A stretch of DNA of 64,000 bases, taken from Sporobolomyces roseus. Taxonomy: Eukaryota > Basidiomycota > Microbotryomycetes > Sporidiobolales > Sporidiobolaceae. The notes beneath the pieces are model-generated. The model saw nothing but the letters and a program-made list of their open reading frames with translations. It was not told the origin of the DNA and did no database searches. Numbering within the stretch: the first letter of the stretch is position 1; the number at the start of each line of letters is the position of its first letter. Shown here one piece after another: positions 1-14,189 of the stretch. The position numbers and the translations under genes were made by a program. The stretch lies in NCBI GenBank assembly GCA_016617785.1, contig JADILM010000001.1, positions 3,348,001 through 3,412,000 of the forward strand, given 5' to 3'.

Positions 1-1705
1 ACACTCGTGTTACGACTCTCGGTCACACTCAACGTGGAGGAAACCCTGCCGCTTACGATCGTATTCTCGCTACTCTCCAAGGTGCTGAAGCCGTCGAAGC
101 TGTTCTCACCTCGACTCCCGAAACTCCTTCTCCCGTTATCGGTATTGCTGAGAACAAGATCACTCGTCAACCGTTGATGGAAGCTGTCGCCAAGGTGAGT
201 TCACGCATCTGTTTCGAAGTATCTCATTGCCCAACGCTGACTAGTTTGACCTGTTCATAGACTCAAGAAGTAGCGAAAGCTATCGAAGCCATGGACTTCA
301 ACCGAGCACTCAGTCTCCGTGATCCCGAATTCGAGGACTGCCTTCACGCTTTCCGCGCTACCACTCGTCTCAACACCGAATACCGCGTACCTGAAGAACA
401 ACGAATGCGAATTGGTATCATTCAGTGAGTTTCCCTTCCCCTTCCTGGTCTCTTTTTCTGAGCTGATCACCATCTCCTTCAATTTAGCACCGGTGCTCCC
501 GCTGGAGGTATGAACGCTGCCACTCGTACCGCTGTGCGATACGCTCTCTGTCACGGTCACACTCCCGTTGCGATCTACAACGGATTCGTCGGACTCCTCG
601 AAGGAAACGTTGCCGAGCTCTCATGGCTCCGAGTCGACCAATGGACTACTCGAGGTGGATCCGAACTCGGTACGAACCGAACTCTGCCCGATTCCGACAT
701 GGAAGGTATCGCCGCGAAACTCGCCGAGTACAAGATCGATTCACTTCTCATCATTGGAGGTTTCGAAGCTATGGTCGCAGTCAACCAATTGGAGAAGTCT
801 AGGGATCGTTACAAGGCGCTCAAGATCCCTCTCGTTCACCTTCCCGCTACCATCTCGAACAACGTTCCAATTACGGAATGGTCAATCGGTTCAGATACTT
901 CGATCAACGTTCTCGTCGAAGCTTGTGATGCGATCAAACAGAGTGCTTCAGCCAGTAGGAATCGTGTCTTCGTTGTCGAGACTCAAGGTGCTGGTTGTGG
1001 TTACATTGCGATGCTCGGTGCTCTCGCTGTGAGTTCACTCTTCACCCTTCCTCCTCTCACTAGCTATTTACTGAGCATACTTGTTCCCACAGACCGGAGC
1101 CAATCTCGTCTACACTCCTGAGAACGGCATCACGCTCAAACAGCTCGCTCAAGATGTCGAATTCCTCAAGAAACGATACAGACAAGATGTTGCTGGAAAG
1201 TCAGAGGGTCGTCTCGTCATTCGGTGAGTCGATATCACTGATCAGGCGACTGTCAAGAACAAGTGCTGATCAAAGGTTGTCCCTTCACAGTTCGGAGAAG
1301 GCTTCGAAGACCTACTCGACGGAAGTTGTCACCAACATTCTCGCCGAGGAGGGCAAAGAACTGTTCGATTCTCGACTCGTCGCTCTCGGTCACACCCTTC
1401 AAGGAGGTGTTCCTTCCCCTCGGGACCGAACTCGTGCCGTCCGTCTCACCGTCAAGTGCATCGACTGGCTCGAAAAACAACACACTTCAAACAGCGAGGC
1501 GAGTGCCGCTACGATCGCGATCCAAGGTGCCGGTATTCGATTCGTTCCTCTATCCGAGATGCTCGAAGCTGCCGACTTCAAGAACCGACGAGGAAAGGAA
1601 CAATGGTGGCAGCCAATGCAACGTCTCGTCGACGTTCTCTGCGGACGACTCAACCTCGAGAACAAGCCTATCGGTTCCTTCGTTCCTACTACCACTCAAG
1701 CTTAA
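1..1705 (+). CDS. PFK1: 6-phosphofructokinase, 3' part (5' end outside the window)
   Basis: ATP-dependent 6-phosphofructokinase phosphorylates fructose-6-phosphate in cytosolic glycolysis. The reading frame begins at base 3. The first exon encodes [16 protein letters not shown], the end of the N-terminal catalytic half. After a linker, the second half starts with [16 protein letters not shown] and continues through [35 protein letters not shown] and [11 protein letters not shown], closing with [14 protein letters not shown]. This is the duplicated eukaryotic architecture; in such enzymes the second half is the regulatory, fructose-2,6-bisphosphate-binding copy (family knowledge). Introns read at 195-260, 425-487, 1029-1092 and 1224-1290 keep the frame. 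The stop is TAA at 1703-1705. Which fungal PFK paralogue this is cannot be decided without the N-terminus. Confidence 0.95.
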
Positions 1706-1965
1706 ATCTAATCTGCGCGTGTACTAGTATCTCATTCCCCTATACAGCTTCGTGAAAACTGCTTCATACAATAGAATGTTATCCCCTCGTCGTCTCTCTT
1801 CTTTTTTTGTACATACAAAGCACTGTCACTTGTTTATAGCAACCTCGAAATGAAGTTGAACTTCGCTCTCTCTTTTGCTTTCGTTGCGAGATCCCAACGA
1901 GAAGTTGCGAAACGAGAATGTTGCGAAGTGAGGTTCTGACTTCTTTCCTTTCACTTCTATAAGGC

Positions 1966-5092
<3,127 letters not shown>

Positions 5093-5185
5093 AAGGAACG
5101 AAACGAAACGAGATTCGAATTGCGAAAGAAGGAGGTATACTTGTAAATAGGGATATAATAGAGCAGTGATGCAAGATAGACTAAG

Positions 5186-6693
5186 CTAATTTGACTCGTC
5201 TTCGTCTGAACTCATCTCTTCTTCGTCCGTCAGTTCATCTTCGAATGACATTCCGGTATCTTTCCAATTCTCTCGTTTCCGCCAGTTCCAGCCATCACTC
5301 AAACTCAAGGGAGGTATCGATACAGGTACGAAGATCGTGATCCAGTGACTGCGCGCGAACGGGAAAGATAAGTCGCCGGTGGTGAGAGAGGAAAGAGAAT
5401 GCGACTCACTACCGATCTCGTCCTTCTCCAATATTGAAGAAATCCTTGAGATTCTCCCTCCAGCCGAGATCATAAGGGTTCTCGAAGGTCTTATTTCTCG
5501 ACTTGGCGATTTTTCGATACCAATCTGAACAATTCTCAAAACCGAATGAGCGAAAGTGTTGCGAGAAAGAGCGGAAAAGTGAGAGAACTCGCCATTATCA
5601 CTCGTTTCTACGCTCGTCTCATTCTGCACCACTAATTTGAGTTGAGCGCAAGCCATCACAAACACCGCTAAACCCATCACTCCACACAACAACTCCATTC
5701 CCAACACTGCAGCTCTCGGCGTCCTAAACTCCCATTCCTACTCACCATGCCCTCTCGTCAGTTTCTCGTCACCTTTGAGGTGAGAGAATAGGTTCGTACA
5801 GGATAATCAAGGAACGCGACGGCTTTCCAAGCAGGATTGAAACCCCACCATGCGGCAGAGAAACATGAAATTGAGAAATACCAAAGAAACAGAAAGAAGT
5901 ATCGTTCGTTGTGTAATCCCACACATCCTTTGATCCACGGACAGCTGTATCGTTTGCTCGCCATCAATGGACGAGAAAGAGGAGGGAGGGAGGGAGGGGG
6001 AGGGTAAGACGTACTGATGATCGAATTTGAGGATACAGGTCTTGCACACCGAGCAATGGTGGGTTCGTTCGGGTTTCGCAGGTTGATGACCTGATAGAGT
6101 GGGAGGACATTTCCTGCAGTTCCTAGCGTATCGATCTGCTCTACTTGCACTCGTTATCGGATTCGAGGGGGAAGAAGAAGGTTCGGGTGAGGAGTGCTGC
6201 TTCGATTGTGCAGATTGAATGGATTGGATAGCTCGTTCGTGTCGCGTCTGAGGGTGGGAAGTGGATAGGGAGGGAGGAGCGCAAAGGGCAGAGGGGAAGA
6301 ATGAAGTCCAAGTTCGAAATGCGCTTGGAGGGGGACTTTGAGGTGAACCAGGTGGAGTTGTGATCGCTTTATAGTACTACAATCGACGCTCTTTTCGTCA
6401 GCATGGGTACTCTGAGCAAGATCAAGCGAGGTACGTACGTGAAAGGAGAATAAAATGACCATATACCAACAATAAGTAGTTCCAACGACGGTATAACTCC
6501 AGCTTGTTCCCTCCTGCAAGAATTGTTGAGGGTAGACGACTTCAAAGAATGCGAATGCGCACCCTGAGATAGCGAATAGAGCGATTCCAACGAAGAGCGG
6601 GCCGACGACTCGACTAATACTATCAAACGACCGCTCGAACCTCCTGAAGGATCTAAAGACTATCTTGCTACAGGTTGAGAGGAGTCGTGGCAT
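5186..6693 (-). CDS. DHHC-type protein S-palmitoyltransferase
   Basis: An integral membrane enzyme that adds palmitate to cysteines of target proteins. The N-terminus (MPRLLSTCSKIVFRSF...) leads into two hydrophobic segments, GPLFVGIALFAISGCAF and YTVVGTTYCWYMVILFSF. The Cys-rich domain has [26 protein letters not shown] and CPWIKGCVGLHNERYFFLFL. Two more membrane segments follow (FLWYFSISCFSAAWWGF; MELLCGVMGLAVFVMACAQL). The usual C-terminal motif NPYDLGWRENLKDFFN is present and the end is an acidic tail (DEEEMSSDEDESN). The four-segment topology matches fungal Pfa3/Pfa4-type enzymes, but I cannot assign the subfamily. The catalytic DHHC is interrupted by an intron: the second His codon is split CA/C between about 6015 and 5944. 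The start at 6693 gives the first transmembrane helix. Confidence 0.88.
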
Positions 6694-7127
6694 CTGAGCA
6701 TACTGTTGAAAGTGAGAGAAAGGAGCGAGAAAAACGAACTGAGCGAATTCTCATCATTTTCATCAGCGACTCATCACTCCGACTCGTCAAGAACAAGCTA
6801 GAACCACTCAATGGAACATGCAGATCACCGACAACCTCAACCGAACAAGCTACAAACAGATGTAGCAAGTTTCCCGCCTTCTTCGTTTCAGTCAACTTCG
6901 AAATCAACTTGCCTACTTCCATCAAATCACTCTCTGGACTGACAGGCTACACGAGGAAGGAAGCTTGAACATGATGGACTGGCTAGACGGGATTCGCATC
7001 TCTTCTCCCCTCCGAGCTGCTTCGACCTTTCTCTTTTCTCTTCTTCTCTCTCACTTACGACTAGATTATCGTCGACTTGCTTCTGTCCATCCATCCGATA
7101 CTTCAAACGACGCTTCAAGAGAAGTAA
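6694..7127 (+). promoter_or_regulatory. divergent intergenic region between the DHHC gene and the membrane-protein gene
   Basis: A 434-bp gap between two divergent starts, so it must hold both promoters. The part nearest 7128 (about 7000-7060) is strongly pyrimidine-rich, as upstream of many genes here. Short open frames cover it on both strands but have no recognisable content or splice partners. Confidence 0.5.
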
Positions 7128-10011
7128 ATGACACCTTCTGATCAGACTTACCCTCGCAAGCGAACTCGGATGAACTCGTTGGAAAGAAGAGCGAACGATG
7201 GGTTATGGACACCAGGTCAGTCTTTCACTCTTCGTCTTTCTCGGTCTTTCTGAATTGACAAATCATCGCATACAGGCATGGGGCTACTCCCCGTTGTGAC
7301 CTCTTCAACCCTTCAAGCCTCTTCGACACATTCTTCCCCTTTCGCCGCACCCTCGCCATATCGCTACGACTCGCTCTTCATTTCACCTCTACACGTCGAT
7401 ATTACTCTCAACAATACCGCAAAGTCCTCCTCATATCAGCCAATCCGACTCAGATCTCGCGCTCTCCCTTCCGAACTCGACACTTCCTCCCTTTCATCCG
7501 CAAACGAATCTCCCTCTTCTTCCTCCGAAACCCGACAAGTCGCAAATCGAGAACAGAACACCCAGAGTCACTCAGATACTCGACCTCGTCCATCCACGAC
7601 CGTTGCAAACGCTCAACCTAGAGCTCAAGCGGTAGTAGCAGAAGAGGATTCACCTTTTTGGTCGACCGCTGGCGGTATCTTCCATCCCGACGCTCAGAAT
7701 CCTATGCCAGTCTCAAGCTCAGATGTGCAGGCACTCGAGCAGCTCCCAGACTCCGTTACAAGGTACGTCTTTGATTCAATCCTCATCTCTTTCGAATCCG
7801 AAAACTGATACTGTGCTCGAAACCAGTCAATCACTCGCTGCTGGTATCAGTGCGCTCGTCTTCGAGTCTGCAACTACGACTGCCGAACCGAGTCTTGCAA
7901 GGACTCGAGCACCTCAAGCTCTAGCTTCTCAACGCTCAGCCGCTCTCGCTTCAGTCCTCTCCCCTTCCGCTCTCCCGTCTACCCAAACCACTCTCCCTCA
8001 GCCTTCTCCCGCCGCACCTAGCACCGTCGTCGAAACTCTAGCAAGTACCGCTACGGCCAGCTCTCTCGTCCTCACCACAACTCTAGTTTCAGCTTCCTCT
8101 GTCTCTTCCTCCTCATCGTCCACTTCCTCCTCTACCTCAGCCTCGGCAGTTCCCTCCGCGGCATCCTCCACCTCTTTCCTCTCCACCCTCGGATCCTCCC
8201 CGCTAAACATCACAATCACCGTCTTAGTCTGCGTTGGGATCCTCGCTTTGATCGTCGCAATCCTATTCTTCTTCATCCGTCGCTGCACTCTTCGTCGAAA
8301 ACGAAGAAGATTAGGAGACATTCTCGCTTCCGAGTATGGATCGCCAGCTCCAGGAGGTGGAGGAGGAATGAGTGAATGGGCAACTCCCGGACCTAACTGG
8401 ACGGAGAAGTATTACGGGGAACAAGTTGGAGGGAGAATGGTCATTGGTGGAGGAGGGAGTGGGGGAGCTGGTGCAGCGGGAGTAGGAGCAGGAAATAGGT
8501 TCGGAATGATGAATGAGATGGACGAGGCTTATTTACCCCAAGGGAGAGGAGATGAGGATGGCGGGTATGGAGTGGCGAGGAGTATGTCACAACAGAGGAG
8601 GACTAGCGAGTGGGCGAATTATAGGAGTGAGGAAGAGTTTGGAGGGAGAGGGGAATGGGATGAAAGGGATGGTGGGATGAGATTGGAGGATCAAACTCAT
8701 GTACTCGGGTACGATCATTACTCGACACCGGCACCTTTACCACCAGCGGCGATCAGACACGAACTTTCGGATCAACCTCCTGTACCTTCGACAACGACGA
8801 ATCTTACCGCTATCCCAGTTCGACCCGGTCATCTCCTCGCTACGAACTATACTTCCTACTGTTCCGATTCGACTTATCCGGTTGACGAAGCAGGAGATGT
8901 CGAAGCAGAGAAGAAGGAGTTGTCACAAACTATGCAAGATCTCAATCTCGGACGAAGAGACTCGACTTCTTCTCCTCCCGCACAAACAAGTTGGAGGGAT
9001 TCGTTAGATTGGGTGATGGGATCAGCGGCGGACTTGATCGGTTCGAAACTACTAGCTCGAGGTGGATCTGCCGATACTCTCGTCGCTTCACCCCCTGACA
9101 AACTCGCCGACGATCGATTCACTCAACGACCTCCTTCGATCCGGATCCCTCGTGCATCAGATCCTCGACTAGTACCCGATCAATTCACCCCTCTTTCGCC
9201 TTCTTACGGGAATCGTTTTCTCAACCCACCCTCTCAACAACGCACTCTCGCCGTCCCTCCCTCTTCAGCACTCTCTCGTCAATCTTCCCTTGCTTCCCTC
9301 ACTTCTTCAGCAAACTTTGCAACAACGAATCAAGCAGGCACGTTTGCTCAATCGGCTAGATCCAGATTGTTCGATGCTGCACTCGCCAAAAACGCTCAAG
9401 AAGAAGATGAGATGGAGGTATTAGGTGACATAGCAGGAGCGATGATGTCCCGACAAACGACGAACGCTACTCTCGCCAGCGAGTACCCTCCAGAGATCCC
9501 TTACCCTCAATTCGATCAAGATCCGTTCAATGACTCGAGGAGGTTCGTCGATTCTCCGGATGAAATGTCGGGAAGTTCTCCCTCGAATGCGAGCACTTCA
9601 TCATCTTTCACCGATCGTCCTTCACCTCTCTCTTTCACTCACCTCCCTTCCCCTTCTCAAGCTCAAGCGATGGACCACTCGACTTCCCTCTCCTCCCTCG
9701 GTTCAAAAGCGAGTTTCGACGCTTTCGGACGAGGATCTCTCACTCCTCGAGAATATCAACGACGACAGAGTATGTCGAGGCAACGAACGATGTCGAGGAA
9801 GAGCAAGTGCAAAGGAGTGAAAGCGCCCCGAATGAAGGAAGAATACTCGGTTAGTTCGATCTCGACCATCGACGACTTCGAGATCGAGTTCCGACAAGGG
9901 CAGTACTTGTCGAAGTATGGGAGAAGTATGGAGGAGCAGAACGAGAAGGCGAGAGACATGTTGGGCGAGAGGAGAAGGAGGTCGCAAGAATTCGAGGAAT
10001 CTTTGGTTTAG
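7128..10011 (+). CDS. uncharacterised single-pass membrane protein, Ser-rich
   Basis: Three exons (introns 7216-7275 and 7763-7826) join to 920 codons. No signal peptide is visible at the N-terminus, which is basic (MTPSDQTYPRKRTRMNSLER). Residues 1-315 are rich in Ser, Thr, Ala and Pro, with a nearly uninterrupted Ser/Thr tract just before the only clear transmembrane helix at about residues 318-343 (NITITVLVCVGILALIVAIL). A basic stop-transfer run follows (RRCTLRRKRRR). The roughly 570-residue tail is Gly-, Ser- and Pro-rich, looks disordered and has many RRxS-like sites. The layout (O-glycosylatable Ser/Thr stretch, one helix, long cytosolic tail) recalls fungal wall-stress sensors of the Wsc/Mid2 type, but no WSC or other domain is seen, so that role is only a possibility. 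Confidence 0.8.
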
Positions 10012-10384
10012 TTCACGTTGTTGCGTTTGTACGGGGTCTTTCTCTTTTTGACGTTCATTAATATTTGTCGGTGTTGTATGATATTCCCTCTTCCTTTTCC
10101 TTAGTCGTCCGATTCCGCGATCGAGTTAACGAGCTCGAGGACTACGAAAACATTGCGAGTTCGCTTCTCGCGGGTTCTTCCTTCTCTCTGCTGCTCCATG
10201 AACTCACGCTTGCTCTGGACCTGTTCTCGGTGACGAGTGTTTGCCGTCGACAACGTAGAAACGAAATCATACATTTTGCGAAATCCGGAATTTGCGAGTT
10301 GACTGAAAGTCTTCGACTTTCACCTTTCTTCATCTTCACTACTTTCGACTACTAGAATCTATCAACAAGTAGTTCGGATACAGT
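10012..10384 (+). promoter_or_regulatory. intergenic region upstream of GTR2
   Basis: 373 bp holding the 3' UTR of the membrane-protein gene and the GTR2 promoter. It contains several TTGCGA-type hexamers (near 10153, 10276 and 10291) and a short perfect hairpin: TGAAAGTC at 10304-10311 and GACTTTCA at 10315-10322 with a TTC loop. Open frames here have no recognisable product. Confidence 0.45.
10304..10322. repeat. 8-bp inverted repeat in the GTR2 promoter
   Basis: TGAAAGTC and its exact complement GACTTTCA are separated by TTC, about 60 bp before the GTR2 start codon. It could be a dyad protein-binding site or an RNA hairpin in the 5' UTR. It could also be chance. Confidence 0.4.
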
Positions 10385-12183
10385 ATGCAGGTAAGCACTC
10401 GTCTTCTCGCACATCTCCTGCGCTTCCTGCTTGGGCTTATCTCGCTAATCTCCTCCATCAATAGTCTCGTTCAACATCACAAGCTACAGCATCTTCTTCT
10501 ACTCAGTACCAGTCTACGAGTGCTATGGTAGCACCACAAGCAGGAGGAAGCGGTTCAAGAGCAGGAGGATCTGGTTCAAGTGAAGATGTTGACCGGAGTG
10601 GTCGAAGGAAACCTCGAGTGTTACTTATGGGGCCGCGGAGGTTAGTAAAACTCTCTCTGGTCAACCCTGCTGTAGACTAGAAACAGTACTCCAGACCTCA
10701 ATCCATTTCCCCCTCGCAAATATTTCGGCGCACCACCTCCTCCTCCGAGCTAAGGCAGTACTAATGACTCGCTTATTGACGCTACAGTGGTGGAAAGTCG
10801 AGTATTCGCAAAGTCGTGTTCGAAGGAATGGCTCCGAGCGATACCTTGTTTATCGAGAAAACGAAGAAATCCTCTTCGGAAGATCTCAAGTTCGTTCTCT
10901 TTCCCTCTTCAGCTTAGCCCTATCAAGTCAAGCTGATCTGGTTGAAACGTGCAGCTCTTTCCTATCGATGAGAATGTGGGATTTACCGGGAGGACAGCTC
11001 GACCCTGAACAACTCAATCTCTCGTTCGAAGATACCGACGCCGTAATCTTCGTCATTGACGCTCAATCTTCTATGGGCGACACAATACGGAAACTAAGTG
11101 TCACGATGCATAAAGCCTATGTTGCGAATCCGGGAATTCAGTTCGAAGTGTTCTTGCACAAGGTTGATGGAATGTCGGAAGATTTTCGGTTGGGTGCGTC
11201 AAACCCTCCTCTCTTTCGAGAACGTCTGCTTTAAAGTGTCTCGACTGACTCGTAGTTTCTTCTGACAGACGTACTGCAGAATCTACGGGATCGCCTGACG
11301 GAAGAACTCTTCGACATCTCTCCAGAACTCGAAAGCAACATGAACGTTTTCTACTACCTCACATCGGTGTTCGACAATTCGATCTACGAATCATTGTCGA
11401 GGGTGATACAGAAACTCATTCCGGAACAAGCTGTACTCGAACGACTGCTCGATCTACTCTGTCAAGTGAGCGCATTTCTTTCCCTCTTCCTGCTCCGAGC
11501 GCAGATCCTGACTCGTGGTCACGACTCTAGCAATGCTCGATGGACAAGGCGTTCATCTTTGATACGGCGTCAAAGATCTATATCGCGACAGATTCAGCTC
11601 CTCTCGATAATCAAACTTATGTTCTCTGTGCCGAATATCTAGACCTCGTTGGCGATTTCACGGCTCTCTACGAGTGAGTTCATACGTTCGCTTTCCTACT
11701 CATCATGCTCTAGCTGACTCTGAACTTCTGAAACAGACCTTTCGTCGATCCACCTCCGCTCACCGAATCACCCATCGCGCCTCGTTCCGCTCCCGATTCT
11801 CCAGCTCGCAAAGACTCTTCCGCATCGACCTCTGCGAGCCATAGTCTCTCGACGTCGACATCGACATCGACATCGACAAGTTCAATGAACTCTTCAAAAC
11901 GAAAAGGGAGAAAACCTTTACCTCACAGCAAAGTGAAACTTGGTACAGGAGCGACGATCGCTCAATGGACTATTAACGAGTACGTCTCTGCTTCTTCGGC
12001 AGCTGTTCTTCGGCCATCGTTGACGAATGCAGTCGCTCGTGCAGCAATCTTTCCCTCGTCGCTCTGTTACGACCTCATGCGCAAGATCAACATTCAGCAC
12101 TCATTGATTACAACGTAGCGACTTTCCGACAAGCTGTACTTGCTATCTTTGAAGTAGGTGCTCGTGGCGGAAGGGGCGAATGA
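10385..12183 (+). CDS. GTR2: Gtr2/RagC-type small GTPase of the EGO (TORC1-activating) complex
   Basis: Rag-family GTPases form Gtr1-Gtr2 heterodimers on the vacuole/lysosome and signal amino-acid status to TORC1 (family knowledge). Eight exons, with introns 10391-10464, 10641-10787, 10890-10954, 11194-11268, 11466-11530, 11674-11736 and 11980-12032, give 419 codons. The P-loop is GPRSGGKSSI, formed across the second intron. Switch II is MWDLPGGQ, followed by DAVIFVIDAQ, FEVFLHKVDG and YYLTSVFDNSIYESLSRVIQKL. The C-terminal roadblock-like part ends with ALIDYNVATFRQAVLAIFEV, as RagC/Gtr2 does. A Ser/Thr-rich insertion coded by a TCGACA repeat lies between the GTPase and the C-terminal half. 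The first exon codes only Met-Gln. The last acceptor could instead be 12044, four codons shorter. Confidence 0.9.
11849..11880 (+). repeat. TCGACA hexamer microsatellite inside GTR2
   Basis: About four tandem copies of TCGACA code an alternating Ser-Thr tract in the low-complexity linker of Gtr2. A 6-bp unit keeps the frame, so length changes would be tolerated. Confidence 0.8.
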
Positions 12184-12402
12184 GCGGAAACCCAAGGCAT
12201 TATTGTGTCGATTGACTATCGGAGAATTCGCAATGAGGCGGTTTCGACCCACTTTCTCCTCATCCTCCCCTATCTGTTTGCGCTTGGGGCTCTGAAGGCT
12301 CCACCGGTTAGAGACTCGGGGATTTTGCTCTTCTTCGCTCACTCCTCTTTCTCTCTTTCTCTTTGTCTCTCTTCCACTCCAAACTCTGGCTCTGTTCTTT
12401 AC

Positions 12403-13844
12403 ATGGATCCTTACTCTGTGAGTCACAGTAGTTAGATCAGACATCTCGAATGCTGACGTCTACAAGTTTACAGCCACAAGCGATTATCGAGCGATATCGA
12501 ACCTTTCTTCTTTATATGCTGGACACGCTGCATGACGCTCCCGGTGTACAAGAGATGCGAGAGATGATACCGGGGCTTCAGTGGTTGGCGCTTCAGCCGG
12601 AAGTTGCCGCTCGTGCGTACTTACCGTTTTTCTCGTTCCTCGGGTCCGCTCGCCAATCTTAGCTGACATAGTTAGACTCTGACAGAATGGGGCTGCCACA
12701 TAGCAATCAGGATTGGCGGGCTTCCTTTACGTATCTTCTACAAAGAAAATAAGGGCCGGTCAAGAACAGTTCATGAACCCTTGTCGATCTTCGCACGCCG
12801 CGGGCCGAAGAATTCAAGCATTCCGATAGGCGAAGCTGCCCACGAACGATGGGAGAAACAGGAGAATGATCAAGGAGGAGCGGGAGCCGAGGTTCTCCTG
12901 ACTGCATCGAAGAAGCGGACGGTCCGACTACCAACTCACGTCTGCTTCCCTCGGTTCATACGGATTCGAGGATTACGGGACAATAAGCTAGACGAGGCTG
13001 ACGAGCGTTGGAGCTTCAGCGACAGTCCAAATGAAGTCAGTTTTGTTTCTGGTACGTTTCGAGAATGCTTAAACTTTCGTCGAAACGCTAATCTTCATCT
13101 GATCCCGCAGACGGGGAAACTTGGACATTCATACAGCCACCGTCAATGTCAAATCCTTATACTACCTCTGAGACACCTATCAGGGACAAAGTCAGAGTCA
13201 ACACAAACGACCTCGAAGATGGAAATCCAAGCTCCCCTACGAGCACGATTTTGCGCCTTGAATCCAACGGCTTTCGTGCCATCATCTTCATTGCTATTGA
13301 TCAGCTCGGGGGACGTTGGCAACCTTACCGTCCGCCTCCTTCCCAGGTTTGAGCTTTCCTCGCTCTCATTTCGAGATGCTCGATTGACTTTGATACTCTG
13401 ATACTCTAGCCTCCCGCTGTCACTCTTCCAAGAATTCGAGAAGTCCTGTATTTCGCTCCAGGATTTTCACCCGTGAGTGAACAGTTTCTCCTCTCGACGA
13501 AAAGTAGCTAATCTGTCGCCGTCTCGCGTCAAAAATGGACGCCCATCCAGGGACCACTTCCCATCCCAAGTCCTCAGCACCCTCTGTATCCTCACCAATC
13601 TCAGCACCCTCACCACCCTCAGCACATTCGATTTCCTCGACCCACTCAAGCATCTGGACACCCTGTGCAGCCTCAACAACCTCAATATCCTCAGAATCCT
13701 TTATATTCTCAGCTACCTCAACAGCCGTATCATCCGAATCATTCTCATCCATTCCCTCATCAACGGAACGTCAGTTCATGTTTCCTTCATAGGATTCCGT
13801 CCGAGTCTGAGCTTTTTCGCACTGGTCTCGCAGCCTCACGGTAG
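12403..13844 (+). CDS. protein of unknown function with a Pro/His/Gln-rich C-terminus
   Basis: I do not recognise this protein. Six exons, with introns 12418-12473, 12613-12685, 13052-13110, 13347-13409 and 13473-13550, join to exactly 371 codons; all have GT..AG ends and plausible CTGAC/CTAAT branch sites, which supports a real gene. The first exon codes five residues (MDPYS). An N-terminal helical part (IIERYRTFLLYMLDTLHDAP) is followed by WGCHIAIRIGGLPLRIFY and a mixed charged region, then a compact-looking segment with GETWTFIQPP, LESNGFRAIIFIAIDQLGG and RWQPYRPPPSQ. The last 95 or so residues are dominated by Pro, Gln and His (for example HPLYPHQSQHPHHPQH) and are probably disordered. 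The gene lies 219 bp downstream of GTR2 on the same strand. An alternative 3' end exists if an intron starts at the GTCAGT near 13768. Confidence 0.65.
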
Positions 13845-14189
13845 ATCAGGACCGTATTCTCTATCACATCGTCAGACGCGGATCTATAAACAATGTTTTG
13901 CTGCAGGAGTTCCACGTTGATAATATGCCGTTGAAACGTTGAGGTTCTTTGCGAGTGAAAATTCCCCCTTTCCGCCCGCCATTTGTCCCTTTCCATCGAG
14001 AGCGCCTCTCAGTAGTTCTCGTGTTTGACAAGTCGGATTCATCCATGCGAGTGATCCAAGCGCTTGATCACTTTGCTGCTTTGTCATCGATTAGTAAGAT
14101 TTCGCTTGATTACGAACCAGATTCAAACCTCCTTCGTCTCCCGCAACACTCTTCGCTCTTCTCCTTCATCTCGCCCACCTCGTATCGAC
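13845..14189 (+). other. intergenic region
   Basis: 345 bp between the unknown gene and the NmrA-like gene. It contains a TTTGCGAG hexamer context near 13945 and a CT-rich stretch before the next start. No gene, RNA or repeat was recognised. Confidence 0.4.

Noticed and set aside
255..560. 101-codon minus-strand frame over PFK1
   Set aside because: Antisense to confirmed PFK exons; a product of codon bias.
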